Shown piece after piece: positions 24,936 to 34,120 of a DNA stretch of 64,000 nt. Source of the stretch: Pullulanibacillus sp. KACC 23026. GTDB taxonomy: Bacteria; Bacillota; Bacilli; Bacillales; Sporolactobacillaceae. The stretch spans positions 62,001 through 126,000 of the forward strand of contig NZ_CP119107.1 in the NCBI RefSeq assembly GCF_029094525.1, written 5' to 3'. The stretch's first letter is position 1. Every line of letters starts with the position of its first letter. Under the pieces are notes generated by a model that saw only the letters and a program-made list of their open reading frames with translations, did not search any database and was not told the DNA's origin. The translations under genes were made by a program, and so were the position numbers.

Positions 24936-25343
24936 TTATGGATAGCTTATAGATGAATCTGCTGCAAATGCGCCCTTAACAGTTGGAGTTGCTACACTAA
25001 AGTTTGCAGTCCATCCTCTTAAATCAAAGGTTTCATTTGCGTGCTTACCAGAGATTGGAAAGACATAATAAGAACCATCACCTAACGTCGTTTGTACTGA
25101 TAACTGTTTAGATGAATTCCAAATATCTACATTCACTTTGTAGTCACCACTAACATCATTAATGGTAGTTATTGCACAGGAACTATCGATATTTGTATCA
25201 CTTTGTAACTTTTTCCAATTTTGCATTATTGGTAGATCCTTAGTAAAACCTTTAAGTGTTGTATTGGCAAAAGCTGGTACGGCACTAAAAGCTATTCCAA
25301 AAATTAATCCAGTTAATAAAAATGCCTTTAACTTAAATTTCAT
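24936..25343 (-). CDS. Secreted polypeptide heading an ABC operon
   Basis: A 135-residue protein with a standard Sec signal peptide (cleavage near AFA-NT, about residue 27). The mature part of about 108 residues is rich in Ser, Thr, Asp and aromatic residues, with one cysteine (SSCAITT). The start follows GAGGAGG. In layout it resembles the small exported proteins (such as DUF2712) encoded before ABC-2 genes in Bacilli, but I see no firm sequence match. It might be an effector, a bacteriocin-like protein or a sensor ligand. Confidence 0.7.
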   Translation of the reverse strand: MKFKLKAFLLTGLIFGIAFSAVPAFANTTLKGFTKDLPIMQNWKKLQSDTNIDSSCAITTINDVSGDYKVNVDIWNSSKQLSVQTTLGDGSYYVFPISGKHANETFDLRGWTANFSVATPTVKGAFAADSSISYP

Positions 25344-25751
25344 GAAGTTAAATCCTCCTCTTCTTTTAATTTATTTAATGAATGCTGGCCAGCGTTTCAA
25401 TCGCTATTCAAATTATCAATCTATTTAATTTTAGGCTAATATGAAGTAAATAAAAACCCTTTTTTGTAAAAAAAATCTTTTTTATCGATTTTTAAACCAA
25501 CCTTACCTTCCTCTTAGACCTGATAAGAGTTTTTTGAAATTCCAGTTAACTCCTCAACTTGTTTGTAAAAATGTGTTCCTAATAGATTTAAAGCGTGCCC
25601 CCCCATTTAAGTAAGAGTGGGATTTACCGTTCCGTTCCGATAAATTTTAACGTAGCCCAGGTAGTTCAAAACAATAGAAGCGAATTAAAGAAAGTTTACA
25701 ATTCTGATCTTGCTGCTACTGAATTGACAGGTTAGGTGATCCATATTCAGT
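25344..25751. other. Intergenic with gene scraps
   Basis: AT-rich promoter region of the operon, then short start-less frames. A minus-strand scrap near 25520-25605 reads GHALNLLGTHFYKQVEELTG, and a plus-strand scrap near 25645-25735 reads NFNVAQVVQNNRSELKKVYN and ends at TAG. They look like decayed coding sequence, but I cannot identify them. Confidence 0.3.
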
Positions 25752-27321
25752 CACTAGCGTTGCGTGAAGATAATACTAGTTTGTCAATAGTTTTTAGCTA
25801 AAAATAATTATTGTATATTTTGTAATATATGTTAATTTTTGTTTAAAAACACATAAAAAAACCTTATAATCAGGAGGAAGGTAGGTAATCCTGTCCAAAT
25901 CCTAACTATAAGGAGTTCTCATGGACAAGCATACCATAAATACAGTTTTTAAGGAATACCTCCACCCCCTTAATGGAGAAGTTATCTCAAAGATGGTGGA
26001 GATAATGAAGATTGATAAATATGTAAAAAAGCTTGATAGTCTTACCTTTGCGAAGTTGTTTATATTTGCTCAAATCAACCAATTGGAGAGTCTCAAAATA
26101 ATAAGTAATAAGGTGAATCGTATAAAGAAGCTCCAAAAGGAATTGGGGTTAAAAAGCATTAGTAAATCCCAATTATCTAGGAAGTTATCAGATATCCCAT
26201 CAGAAATCTTCCAAGCGATTCTCCAACATCTTGTTCAACAGATACATCGAGAGTTTGGAAAAGAACAGGGCGACCGTTTGCTCGGAAAAATCCATCTTAT
26301 TGATTCGTCAACGGTTTCCTTTTGTCTGAGTCAATATAAATGGGCAGTGTTCCGAACAACCAAAGGCGGCATAAAAATCCATACTCGCGTCGTTTTGTAT
26401 GGTGAAGAAACAACACCAGATAAAATCATCGTGACACCTGCTCGTCCTGCTGATATGACTCAATTAGATTCGCTAATGGTCATTGAAGAAGGTGCCTTAC
26501 ATGTCTTTGATCGAGGTTATTTTGATTTCGAGAAATTCGATGAGTATTGTAAACAAAATAGTCGTTTTTGCACGCGTATTAAAGATAATACAATCGTCCA
26601 TGTTATTGAAGAATTGCCAGTAGACCCGTCGTCTAACGTTCTTCGAGAAGCGATCGTTAAGCTTGGAAGAATGAAATATCCTCTTCGACTTGTGGAAACT
26701 TTGGATAGTCAAGGCAATAAACTAACCATCGTTATCAATGACGCAAAAATGAGCGCAGACGAAATTAGTGACCTCTATCGAAAACGATGGCAGATTGAAT
26801 TATTCTTTAAATGGATGAAACAACACCTCAAATTAAAGAAGATGTACGGGACAAGTCAAAACGCTGTATATAATCAAGTTTATATCGCCATGATCACCTT
26901 CTGTTTAACCTTATTAATGAAGAAGAAGGTGCATTATCAAGGGACACTTCTCGATATGCTTGATTACATAGTTGATTATTGGTCAAACTGCTTTATAACG
27001 TTCTTAAAAGCGCTATTCAAAAAGCCAGAACGCTCTTCATTTGGTAGGCGAAAGCTTAAACACGAACAAATTTTCCAAGATACACTGGCACAATATGAAG
27101 AAGGAGAGGTGGACCATTTAAATGATTTAACTTATGATCCAATCTTATAAATGGAAAAAAATGGATAAGGATTACCTTCAAACACCCCCCTTTATCTTTT
27201 TGGCTCCTTCGTCATAAAAATATAAGACTGAATTTTCGGTTTTTAATCATTGGAATAATATTACATATTATTCCAATGATTACCGTTGACTTTGTGGCAA
27301 TTTTTTTATGCAACGCTAGTG
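25752..27321 (+). mobile_element. IS4-family insertion sequence, 1,570 bp
   Basis: The ends are CACTAGCGTTGC (25752-25763) and GCAACGCTAGTG (27310-27321). The 9-bp target ATATTCAGT is duplicated at 25743-25751 and 27322-27330. It carries one intact transposase gene. A 16-bp perfect palindrome (27245-27260 with 27266-27281) lies near the right end. Confidence 0.96.
25921..27150 (+). CDS. IS4-family transposase
   Basis: A 409-residue DDE transposase. Catalytic acids: Asp in LIDSSTV (about 128), Asp in HVFDRGYFD (about 197), Glu in the Y-R-E-K signature YRKRWQIELFFKWMK (about 292). The N-terminal DUF4372-type domain is present. It is like IS5377-type elements of Bacillales, full length. Start follows AAGGAG. 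Confidence 0.95.
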   Translation: MDKHTINTVFKEYLHPLNGEVISKMVEIMKIDKYVKKLDSLTFAKLFIFAQINQLESLKIISNKVNRIKKLQKELGLKSISKSQLSRKLSDIPSEIFQAILQHLVQQIHREFGKEQGDRLLGKIHLIDSSTVSFCLSQYKWAVFRTTKGGIKIHTRVVLYGEETTPDKIIVTPARPADMTQLDSLMVIEEGALHVFDRGYFDFEKFDEYCKQNSRFCTRIKDNTIVHVIEELPVDPSSNVLREAIVKLGRMKYPLRLVETLDSQGNKLTIVINDAKMSADEISDLYRKRWQIELFFKWMKQHLKLKKMYGTSQNAVYNQVYIAMITFCLTLLMKKKVHYQGTLLDMLDYIVDYWSNCFITFLKALFKKPERSSFGRRKLKHEQIFQDTLAQYEEGEVDHLNDLTYDPIL

Positions 27322-27344
27322 ATATTCAGTCGACAGTTCGACTT

Positions 27345-27384
27345 TGTCATCATATATATCGATATATATGATGACATTTTTTTT
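27345..27384 (+). terminator. 32-bp perfect palindrome plus T8
   Basis: TGTCATCATATATATC and its exact complement (27345-27376) are followed by T8. It lies just outside the IS4 element and separates it from the small peptide gene. Confidence 0.8.
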
Positions 27385-27451
27385 GTTTGATATATATATA
27401 AAGATAGAGATTTTTAATTTTATTATTGTATAATAGATTAGGATTAAGATT

Positions 27452-27493
27452 AAATTCAACAACATATATATCATTATTGTTGTTGTTGAATTT
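27452..27493 (+). promoter_or_regulatory. Leader hairpin of the 11-residue peptide gene
   Basis: AAATTCAACAACA (27452-27464) pairs perfectly with TGTTGTTGAATTT (27481-27493). A TATAAT box at 27429-27434 lies upstream; no convincing -35 box is seen. The hairpin ends about 12 bases before the ribosome binding site. Confidence 0.5.
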
Positions 27494-27516
27494 ATTGTCT
27501 AAAGGGGTGGGGAATT

Positions 27517-27552
27517 ATGCCAGCTAAAATTATAAATTATTATAGAAAATAA
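27517..27552 (+). CDS. Putative 11-residue peptide (MPAKIINYYRK)
   Basis: ATG behind AAAGGGGTGGGG, 11 codons, TAA, then a strong terminator three bases later. The unit promoter box, leader hairpin, ribosome binding site, tiny frame and terminator is complete and compact, which argues for a real microprotein or leader peptide. The peptide is basic and aromatic, without a signal sequence. I know no homologue for certain. Confidence 0.45.
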   Translation: MPAKIINYYRK

Positions 27553-27554
27553 CT

Positions 27555-27592
27555 TAGCCAAATTCCTTATCGTAAAGGAATTTGGCTATTTT
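27555..27592 (+). terminator. Terminator of the small peptide gene
   Basis: TAGCCAAATTCCTT pairs with AAGGAATTTGGCTA around six bases and is followed by TTTT. Confidence 0.85.
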
Positions 27593-27654
27593 AATGGTAC
27601 ATCCCTCTTAACGGATTAGAATTCCGAAGTGTTGTGTGACCTTAAAGAATCAAT

Positions 27655-29034
27655 TTAAGCACTCTTTTTCTTTTCTCCCAATTTTTCGATGTCCTCTAAG
27701 CTATGTCCGCGTGTTTCGGGAACGCATGTCCGGATAAATAAAACTCCAAGTAAACAAATGACGCCAAAGATTGCGAACACTGCTTCTTGAGACATTGAAG
27801 CGGTCATGATTGGGAATAGCAATCCAACTAAGAAAGAACCAATCCAGTTAAAGGATGAAGCCGTTCCTGATGCCCGTCCGCGAATGACCAGAGGAAAAAC
27901 TTCTCCAACGATGACCCAAGTTAAAGGCGCCCACGTAAATGAATAAATAGCGACATAGATACTTAAAAAGGCAACGATCATCATTGGACTTGCATTAGGA
28001 ATTAATGAATTCAATAGTGCAGGCAAGATAAAGGATAGACCCATAATAATTCCGCCCACTGTTAATAAAGTACGGCGATTAAATTTATCCGCAATCAATA
28101 GGAATACTAAAGAACCAACTACAAGAATAACCCCTTGAATAATGGGCCACATCAACGCAGAACTAGCTGAATGTCCAGTTGCCTTTTGTACAATCAAAGG
28201 AATGTAATAGAAGATAGCATTAGCACCTTGGAATTGTTGAAACGCTGCTACACCGACTCCGGCAATGACTAAATAACGATATTTACTACTAAGTAAAGTA
28301 CCCCATGATGCTTTTTGATTGGCCTTGATTTCCACTTTGGCCGTTTCCTGAATTTGTTTGATTTCAGATTCAATTTCTTTTTGAGAGCGAATAAACCCTA
28401 ACACCTTACGTGCTTCATCAAGTTTATTGTTCTTAATTAAAAAGCGTGGTGACTCTGGTAAACGTAATACTCCGAAAAATAAAATTAAAGCAGGAACCGC
28501 TGCCAAACTGAGCATTAATCGCCATGCCATTGTTTCAGGTAAATCTCTAAGTAAAAAATCAACAATGTACGAAAGGAGCATTCCAGAGACAATCATTGTT
28601 TGATTAATACCTGACAAACGTCCGCGTAAACGTGCAGGTGCCATTTCCGACATATAGGCTGGGACTAAAGCGGATGCAGCACCAACGGCTAGTCCTAATA
28701 AAATTCGAACAGCTATCAAGTAATATTGCCCATTATGAGGGGCTATCCCTGATAAAATGGATCCAACCACAAAAATTAAGGCTGAAATCAAGATCATTTT
28801 CCGTCGTCCTAAACGATCGGAAAGTTGTCCGGACAAAGCGCCTCCGAAAATAGCTCCAAACATAACGGCGGAGGTAATCCAACCGATAGATCCTGCGCTG
28901 TTTTGAAGGTGCCAATCATTTTCTAGAAAAGGCAAAGCACCTGTCATAACACCAATATCGTAGCCAAAGAGAATGCCGCCAAAGGCTCCAAAAAAGTAGA
29001 TAAAGCTACTTGAGATTTTCTTTTCACCAACCAT
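27655..29034 (-). CDS. Sugar:proton symporter, MFS sugar-porter family (AraE-like)
   Basis: A 459-residue, twelve-helix major facilitator. Sugar-porter signatures are present: GFDYDIGVMTGAL-type helix 1 (GYDIGVMTG), DRLGRRK in loop 2-3, PESPRFL after helix 6 and PETRGHS after helix 12. ATG 29034 is chosen for GGAGGG seven bases upstream. Two AraR-like boxes upstream suggest L-arabinose uptake; xylose or galactose are alternatives. The protein sequence alone does not fix the sugar. Confidence 0.88.
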   Translation of the reverse strand: MVGEKKISSSFIYFFGAFGGILFGYDIGVMTGALPFLENDWHLQNSAGSIGWITSAVMFGAIFGGALSGQLSDRLGRRKMILISALIFVVGSILSGIAPHNGQYYLIAVRILLGLAVGAASALVPAYMSEMAPARLRGRLSGINQTMIVSGMLLSYIVDFLLRDLPETMAWRLMLSLAAVPALILFFGVLRLPESPRFLIKNNKLDEARKVLGFIRSQKEIESEIKQIQETAKVEIKANQKASWGTLLSSKYRYLVIAGVGVAAFQQFQGANAIFYYIPLIVQKATGHSASSALMWPIIQGVILVVGSLVFLLIADKFNRRTLLTVGGIIMGLSFILPALLNSLIPNASPMMIVAFLSIYVAIYSFTWAPLTWVIVGEVFPLVIRGRASGTASSFNWIGSFLVGLLFPIMTASMSQEAVFAIFGVICLLGVLFIRTCVPETRGHSLEDIEKLGEKKKSA

Positions 29035-29127
29035 TAAAGTTCCCTCCTCATGATGTAAAAAACACATTTTATAAAATGTCCATACTAAAATTAGTGAGTG
29101 CTAGTTACTAGCTGCCCGCTATCGATG

Positions 29128-29225
29128 TTAAACCCCTTACAGATAACGGTTCCAATTAGGGGAATATAGAGATAATTTTTACTAGTATGCCTCCACTAAC
29201 ATTAAACCCCTTACAGATAACGGTT
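29128..29225. repeat. Two 24-bp direct repeats upstream of the sugar porter
   Basis: TTAAACCCCTTACAGATAAC followed by GGTT occurs identically at 29128-29151 and 29202-29225, 74 bp apart (about seven helical turns). The even spacing fits binding of one regulator to the same face of DNA. They lie between the AraR-like boxes and the start codon. Confidence 0.6.
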
Positions 29226-29278
29226 TCAGTTTAGTGTGGCGCTTTCATTTGCCCAGCCTTGATAATACAAGTATATTT

Positions 29279-29327
29279 TTATGTTCGTACATTTGTCAAC
29301 AATAAAATTATATGTGCATACAAATTT
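29279..29327. promoter_or_regulatory. Pair of AraR-like operators
   Basis: TTATGTTCGTACATTTGT (29279-29296) and ATATGTGCATACAAATTT (29310-29327) resemble the B. subtilis AraR box (ATTTGTACGTACAAAT). Their centres are about 30 bp apart, three turns, allowing cooperative binding. They suggest arabinose-inducible transport. Confidence 0.6.
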
Positions 29328-29339
29328 AGCAAAAACTAC

Positions 29340-29992
29340 CTCGCTTATTAACTAAAAGGAAAAAAGGATTCAGACAGATGGTCTATCTACCGAATCTAAA
29401 TGAAAACCAGAAAATCGATTGAATGATCCGCTGAAGGGTGGTTGGTATTTGGGGAAAGAAGCGGATAATAGTTTAAAAGTTAATGAGGAACTAAAAGTAC
29501 TTTGAAAGATAGGATGGAGGAATTTGCAGCCTACCTATTCTTTGTGAAAGATAATATAGATGATGCCTGAATGTTAGTTATACAGGATGGATGTTCTTCA
29601 TAAAAAATATGCAGTTATTAATAATAAATAAGGGGTTGTAAGAATTGAAAATTGGCCATCCAATTCTTTTTGGAGAGGCCAACTAATGTGATTATTTAAT
29701 TGTTGCTTTGTGGCGACACTTGACTTACTAGTCCAACGACCACCAAATGTAATCCTCTATCGATTTTCCTGCTTAGAAAGTTAGGATTAGGGTGAATCAT
29801 AATATTAGTGATGAAACTCTTTAAAATTCGTCAGTACCTTCTATATTTAAAGGAGAGGTGCTGTTTTGTTTTTCATGAGCTTATTGGCATTTATTGCTAA
29901 TGAGCCAATGATACTCGTCACAATCAAGATCTCGGGATATTAGCCCTTTTTGGCCAAGAGGCAAACTTATATATAAAGCACGTTACACCCCA
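29340..29992. other. Long gap, no gene recognised
   Basis: About 650 bases without a supportable gene. Several start codons occur but none with both a ribosome binding site and protein-like composition. No repeats or hairpins of note were seen. Confidence 0.5.
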
Positions 29993-30361
29993 TCAATTTT
30001 CCTCTAAAATTGATTCTTCTTCGATTAATTCCTTTTCCTTTAATCTTCTTTTTGCCCGCACAAAAGAGACAAAATCGATTAATTCATCATTAGATAAACG
30101 TTTTCCATCTATTGAGAGCTTGTGGGAGTGGTTATTAATAAGTGAAGTAATGTCGATAATAGCCTCGGCCTCTTTTGCGCCTAATAAATAATCAACTGTT
30201 GTTTGAAATAAATTGGCAATTTGTAATAATGAGTGGAGGGAGGGTTCGCGGTATCCTGATTCGTAACCGGCGTAAGTGCTCTTGGCGATTCCTAGTTTGT
30301 CGGCCGTTTCTTGTTGGGACCATTGGCGCTCTTTTCTTAATACTGACAAACGTTCCAGCAT
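29993..30361 (-). CDS. ansR: XRE-family repressor of the asparaginase operon
   Basis: A 122-residue protein with an N-terminal XRE helix-turn-helix (about residues 5-60; QQETADKLGIAKSTYAGYE) and a C-terminal helical region. It is transcribed away from ansA, exactly as ansR is in B. subtilis, where it represses ansAB. A TTGTCC/TATAAT promoter can be drawn upstream on the minus strand. The start ATG follows GGGGGG. Confidence 0.85.
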   Translation of the reverse strand: MLERLSVLRKERQWSQQETADKLGIAKSTYAGYESGYREPSLHSLLQIANLFQTTVDYLLGAKEAEAIIDITSLINNHSHKLSIDGKRLSNDELIDFVSFVRAKRRLKEKELIEEESILEEN

Positions 30362-30496
30362 GCTCTCGGGCCCCCCATCTTTTAATATTGGATTTATTAT
30401 AACATTGGGAAATGGACAATACTATAATAAATATACGCGAAACGAGGACAATGTGTTGTTTTTTTGCCAATTAATTATATAATATCTAATATAAAT

Positions 30497-30509
30497 ACGC
30501 GTTGCGCGT
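30497..30509. promoter_or_regulatory. Candidate AnsR operator
   Basis: ACGCGTTGCGCGT is a perfect 5-3-5 inverted repeat in an otherwise AT-rich ansR-ansA interval; a related half site (ACGCGAAACG) lies about 60 bases to the left. Position suggests the operator, but no footprint is known to me. Confidence 0.4.
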
Positions 30510-30635
30510 AATTTTTGTCGCAAATAATGGCCGAGCCATTTTTTCGGGCTTCCTCGGTACCTTCCAGTGTCCATTGTGGATAACCAAGGACGCTCTGCGT
30601 TTTCTTACTATCTTTATTCAATGGAGATGTTGCGT

Positions 30636-31643
30636 GTGAAGAAGATTTTGCTGTTAGCTACCGGTGGAACAATTGCCTCTGTTGAGAGAAGTGAGGGGCT
30701 AGTTCCAGGATTATCTGTTGAAGAATTATTGAACTTTTTACCTAAATCAAGTGATAGCCATGTTGACGGTAAAATCTTAATGAATATGGATAGTACAAAT
30801 TTGCAGCCAGAGCAATGGGTAACAATTGCTGATGCCGTCAATAGGCATTATCATGATTATGACGGCTTTGTCATAACCCATGGAACCGATACGTTGGCGT
30901 ATACATCCGCAGCCCTTTCATATATGCTTCAGGATCTGGAAAAACCGGTTGTCCTGACTGGGTCGCAGGTTCCAATCAGCTTTAGTAAAACCGATGCCAA
31001 GAAAAATGTTTCGGATGCCATTCGGTTTGCCAGTGAGGCTATTGGCGGGGTGTTTGTTCTTTTTGATGGCCGGGTCATTCTTGGAACAAGGGCGGTCAAA
31101 ATGAGAACAAAGAGTTATGATGCCTTTGAAAGTATTAACCATCCATACGTGGCTTACGTAAATGGAAATGAAGTTAACTACCAATGGAAACCTGATCGCA
31201 ACTCAAAAACGTTTACTTTTAAACCTAATTTATGCACCGATGTCTTTCTGCTGAAATTGTATCCGGGCATGAAGCCTGAGACGTTTGATTTTCTAAAAGA
31301 TTTATATAAAGGAATCATTATTGAAAGCTTTGGAAACGGCGGCTTGCCTTTTGAAGGAAGGAGCCTGCTTTCTAAAATAAAAGAACTTACTGAAGAGGGT
31401 ATGCCCATCGTTATTACGACTCAATGTCTAGAAGAAGGGGAAGATCTGCTTCTCTATGAAGTAGGCAGGAAAGTCGCCCAGTATCAAGTGATTTTGTCCG
31501 GAGATATGAATACAGAAGCCATCGTACCCAAATTAATGTGGGCACTCGGACAAACTCAATCTCTGGAACAGGTTAAGCAAATCATCGAAACGCCACTAGC
31601 TGGAGACTTAACCGTTAAATCAGATAATGAGGATGAAAAATAG
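30636..31643 (+). CDS. ansA: L-asparaginase, type I cytoplasmic
   Basis: A 335-residue enzyme converting L-asparagine to L-aspartate and ammonia. The catalytic Thr12 is in ATGGTIAS and the second motif is THGTDT (about 85-90), followed by the conserved Lys region. The GTG start at 30636 has GGAGATG upstream and gives [11 protein letters not shown], as in AnsA; an upstream frame to 30567 would add 23 residues of no family likeness. No signal peptide, so it acts in the cytoplasm. It is followed 48 bases later by ansB. Confidence 0.93.
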   Translation: MKKILLLATGGTIASVERSEGLVPGLSVEELLNFLPKSSDSHVDGKILMNMDSTNLQPEQWVTIADAVNRHYHDYDGFVITHGTDTLAYTSAALSYMLQDLEKPVVLTGSQVPISFSKTDAKKNVSDAIRFASEAIGGVFVLFDGRVILGTRAVKMRTKSYDAFESINHPYVAYVNGNEVNYQWKPDRNSKTFTFKPNLCTDVFLLKLYPGMKPETFDFLKDLYKGIIIESFGNGGLPFEGRSLLSKIKELTEEGMPIVITTQCLEEGEDLLLYEVGRKVAQYQVILSGDMNTEAIVPKLMWALGQTQSLEQVKQIIETPLAGDLTVKSDNEDEK

Positions 31644-31691
31644 ACATACGACCAATCTAAAGTTGGCTTGAATAGAGGAGACCCGATAACT

Positions 31692-33122
31692 ATGTCAATC
31701 ACAATGAGCCCAACACGTACTGAAAAAGATTTTTTAGGATCGAAGGAGGTCCCTGCCGAAGCTTATTATGGGATACAAACTCTTCGTGCGGTTGAAAACT
31801 TTCCAATTACGGGGTACCGGATTCATGAAGAATTAATTAAGGCAATGGCCATTGTGAAAAAGGCGGCAGCACTGGCAAATATGGATGTAAAACGGCTTTA
31901 TTCCGGCATTGGAGAAGCCATTGTCAAAGCAGCTGACGAAATGATTGCAGGTAAATGGCATGACCAAATTATTGTTGATCCGATTCAAGGGGGAGCGGGT
32001 ACCTCGATTAATATGAATGTGAATGAGGTTCTTGCCAACCGTGCTATTGAATTACTTGGTAAACAAAAAGGCGACTATTTTCAATGCAGCCCTAATACTC
32101 ATGTAAATATGTCTCAATCGACGAATGATTCCTTTCCGACTGCCATTCATATAGCGGCACTTAACCTATTAGAAAAATTGCTTGCAACGATGGAGGACAT
32201 GCATGCTGTTTTTCATCAAAAAGCTGAAGAATTCAATCCTTTTATTAAAATGGGACGAACTCATCTTCAGGATGCCGTTCCAATTCGGCTCGGTCAGGAA
32301 TTTGAAGCTTATAGCCGAGTCATTGAACGTGATATTAAGCGGATCAAACAATCGCGGCAGCATTTATATGAATTAAACATGGGAGCAACTGCTGTTGGAA
32401 CAGGATTAAATGCAGACCCTCGTTATATTGAATTAGTCGTAAACTATTTGGCAGACATCAGTGGGCTGCCTTTGGTCGGGGCGGAACATCTTGTTGATGC
32501 AACTCAAAACACGGATGCTTATACAGAAGTCTCATCGGCATTGAAAGTGTGTATGATGAATTTGTCAAAAATCGCCAATGACTTGCGATTAATGGCATCG
32601 GGTCCAAGAGCAGGCCTTGGTGAAATAAGTTTACCAGCAAGGCAGCCAGGTTCTTCTATTATGCCAGGTAAAGTTAATCCGGTTATGGCTGAACTCATTA
32701 ATCAAGTAGCCTTTCAGGTTATTGGTAATGACCATACGATTTGTCTGGCATCGGAAGCGGGGCAGCTTGAACTAAATGTCATGGAGCCTGTTCTCGTCTT
32801 TAATCTTCTGCAATCGATCAGTATTATGAACAATGCGTTCCGAACGTTTACAGACAACTGTTTAAAAGATATTAAAGCCAATGAAGAGAGATTAAAAGAG
32901 TACGTCGAAAAAAGTGTTGGCGTGATTACAGCGGTTAACCCGCATCTTGGTTACGAGGTAGCCGCTCGGATTGCAAGAGAGGCGATTTTAAGCGGTGCCC
33001 CTATTCGCGAGTTATGTTTGAAATATAATGTGTTGACAGAAGAGGAGCTTAACTTAATCCTCGATCCTTATGAAATGACTCATCCCGGGATCGCGGGGGC
33101 TTCTTTATTGGAAAGAGACTAG
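31692..33122 (+). CDS. ansB: Aspartate ammonia-lyase (aspartase)
   Basis: A 476-residue fumarase/aspartase superfamily enzyme, L-aspartate to fumarate plus ammonia. Signature GSSIMPGKVNP (about 318-328) is intact, as is the TNDSFPTA substrate motif. ATG 31692 is selected with GAGGAGA ten bases upstream. With AnsA it turns asparagine into fumarate, feeding the TCA cycle and, through malate, the malic enzyme further on in this window. Confidence 0.94.
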   Translation: MSITMSPTRTEKDFLGSKEVPAEAYYGIQTLRAVENFPITGYRIHEELIKAMAIVKKAAALANMDVKRLYSGIGEAIVKAADEMIAGKWHDQIIVDPIQGGAGTSINMNVNEVLANRAIELLGKQKGDYFQCSPNTHVNMSQSTNDSFPTAIHIAALNLLEKLLATMEDMHAVFHQKAEEFNPFIKMGRTHLQDAVPIRLGQEFEAYSRVIERDIKRIKQSRQHLYELNMGATAVGTGLNADPRYIELVVNYLADISGLPLVGAEHLVDATQNTDAYTEVSSALKVCMMNLSKIANDLRLMASGPRAGLGEISLPARQPGSSIMPGKVNPVMAELINQVAFQVIGNDHTICLASEAGQLELNVMEPVLVFNLLQSISIMNNAFRTFTDNCLKDIKANEERLKEYVEKSVGVITAVNPHLGYEVAARIAREAILSGAPIRELCLKYNVLTEEELNLILDPYEMTHPGIAGASLLERD

Positions 33123-33216
33123 TATTTTGAGTGCCCCATTAATTTTTTTACAAAACTAAAAGTCTTGTCTTACAGGGGCATAATGACATGCATCCATAAA
33201 TGGAGTTGGTAGGAGT

Positions 33217-34014
33217 ATGAAGGTTTTACAAGAAACACAAACGATTGTTCGTTATCAGGATCAAACAGGTGAAATAGTTTACGGAATAGTTGAGGGTGAG
33301 GAAGTTTTACAATTATCCAGTCCGTTTACTGAAATTGTAAATAACGAACTCAAACTTGATGGTATAAGACATAAATTGAGTGATATAAAAATTTTGGAGC
33401 CAGTCGAACCCTCAAAAGTTATTAATTTCGGTTGGACCTATGCTGAGCACGCAAAGGAGACCGGGGGAACGGCAAACCTCAAAGAGCCCTTTTTATTTTT
33501 AAAACCGGCATCTTCTTTGATTCCCAATGAAGGAACGATTGTACTGCCGACCGGTGATTTAACCAAGCAGGTAGAAATGGAAGGGGAAGTTGCCCTTATA
33601 ATTGGGAAGCGCGGTAAAAATATTAAAGAAGAAGACGCATTGGATTATGTCTTTGGATGCACGATCTTTAATGATGTGACGGCAAGAGATCTTACAAAAA
33701 CCGATCCCCAGTTTACACGAGGAAAAGGCTTCGACACGTTTGGTCCATTGGGTCCTTGGATCGTGACAGGTATAGATCCAACGCATTTACGAATTGTTAC
33801 AACATTAAACGGAAAAACCGTCCAAGATGGTAATACAGATCAGATGTCCCTTTCCATCCCATACCTTATCAGCTGGGTTTCACAAATTATGACATTAGAG
33901 CCAGGCGATGTGTTGGCGACGGGTTCTCCTTCGGGCAGTTGCCCAATGAAAGCAGGCGATGTCGTAACGGTGGAAGTCGAGAAGATTGGTAAACTGCGTA
34001 ATTATGTTATTTAA
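33217..34014 (+). CDS. Fumarylacetoacetate hydrolase-family protein
   Basis: A 265-residue FAH-fold enzyme. Metal-binding acids appear in VEMEGEVALI (two Glu) and FNDVTARDL (Asp). The C-terminal GDVLATGSPSG loop is typical. Family members act as acylpyruvases, oxaloacetate decarboxylases or homoprotocatechuate-pathway isomerases; the sequence does not discriminate. It is the third plus-strand gene behind ansAB and may share its transcript, though 94 bases separate them. An oxaloacetate-related role would suit this context. Confidence 0.87.
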   Translation: MKVLQETQTIVRYQDQTGEIVYGIVEGEEVLQLSSPFTEIVNNELKLDGIRHKLSDIKILEPVEPSKVINFGWTYAEHAKETGGTANLKEPFLFLKPASSLIPNEGTIVLPTGDLTKQVEMEGEVALIIGKRGKNIKEEDALDYVFGCTIFNDVTARDLTKTDPQFTRGKGFDTFGPLGPWIVTGIDPTHLRIVTTLNGKTVQDGNTDQMSLSIPYLISWVSQIMTLEPGDVLATGSPSGSCPMKAGDVVTVEVEKIGKLRNYVI

Positions 34015-34090
34015 AAAGTAGTAGGAAATGGCCGTTTACTTTTCTGTAATGAAAGAGCGTGAACGGATATTGAGTTTTAATAATGAAAAG

Positions 34091-34120
34091 AAGGCATTAG
34101 GGATCCCTAATGCCTTTTTT
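34091..34120 (+). terminator. Terminator of the ansAB-FAH block
   Basis: Perfect palindrome GGCATTAGGGATCCCTAATG CC (34093-34114) followed by T6. Confidence 0.92.
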
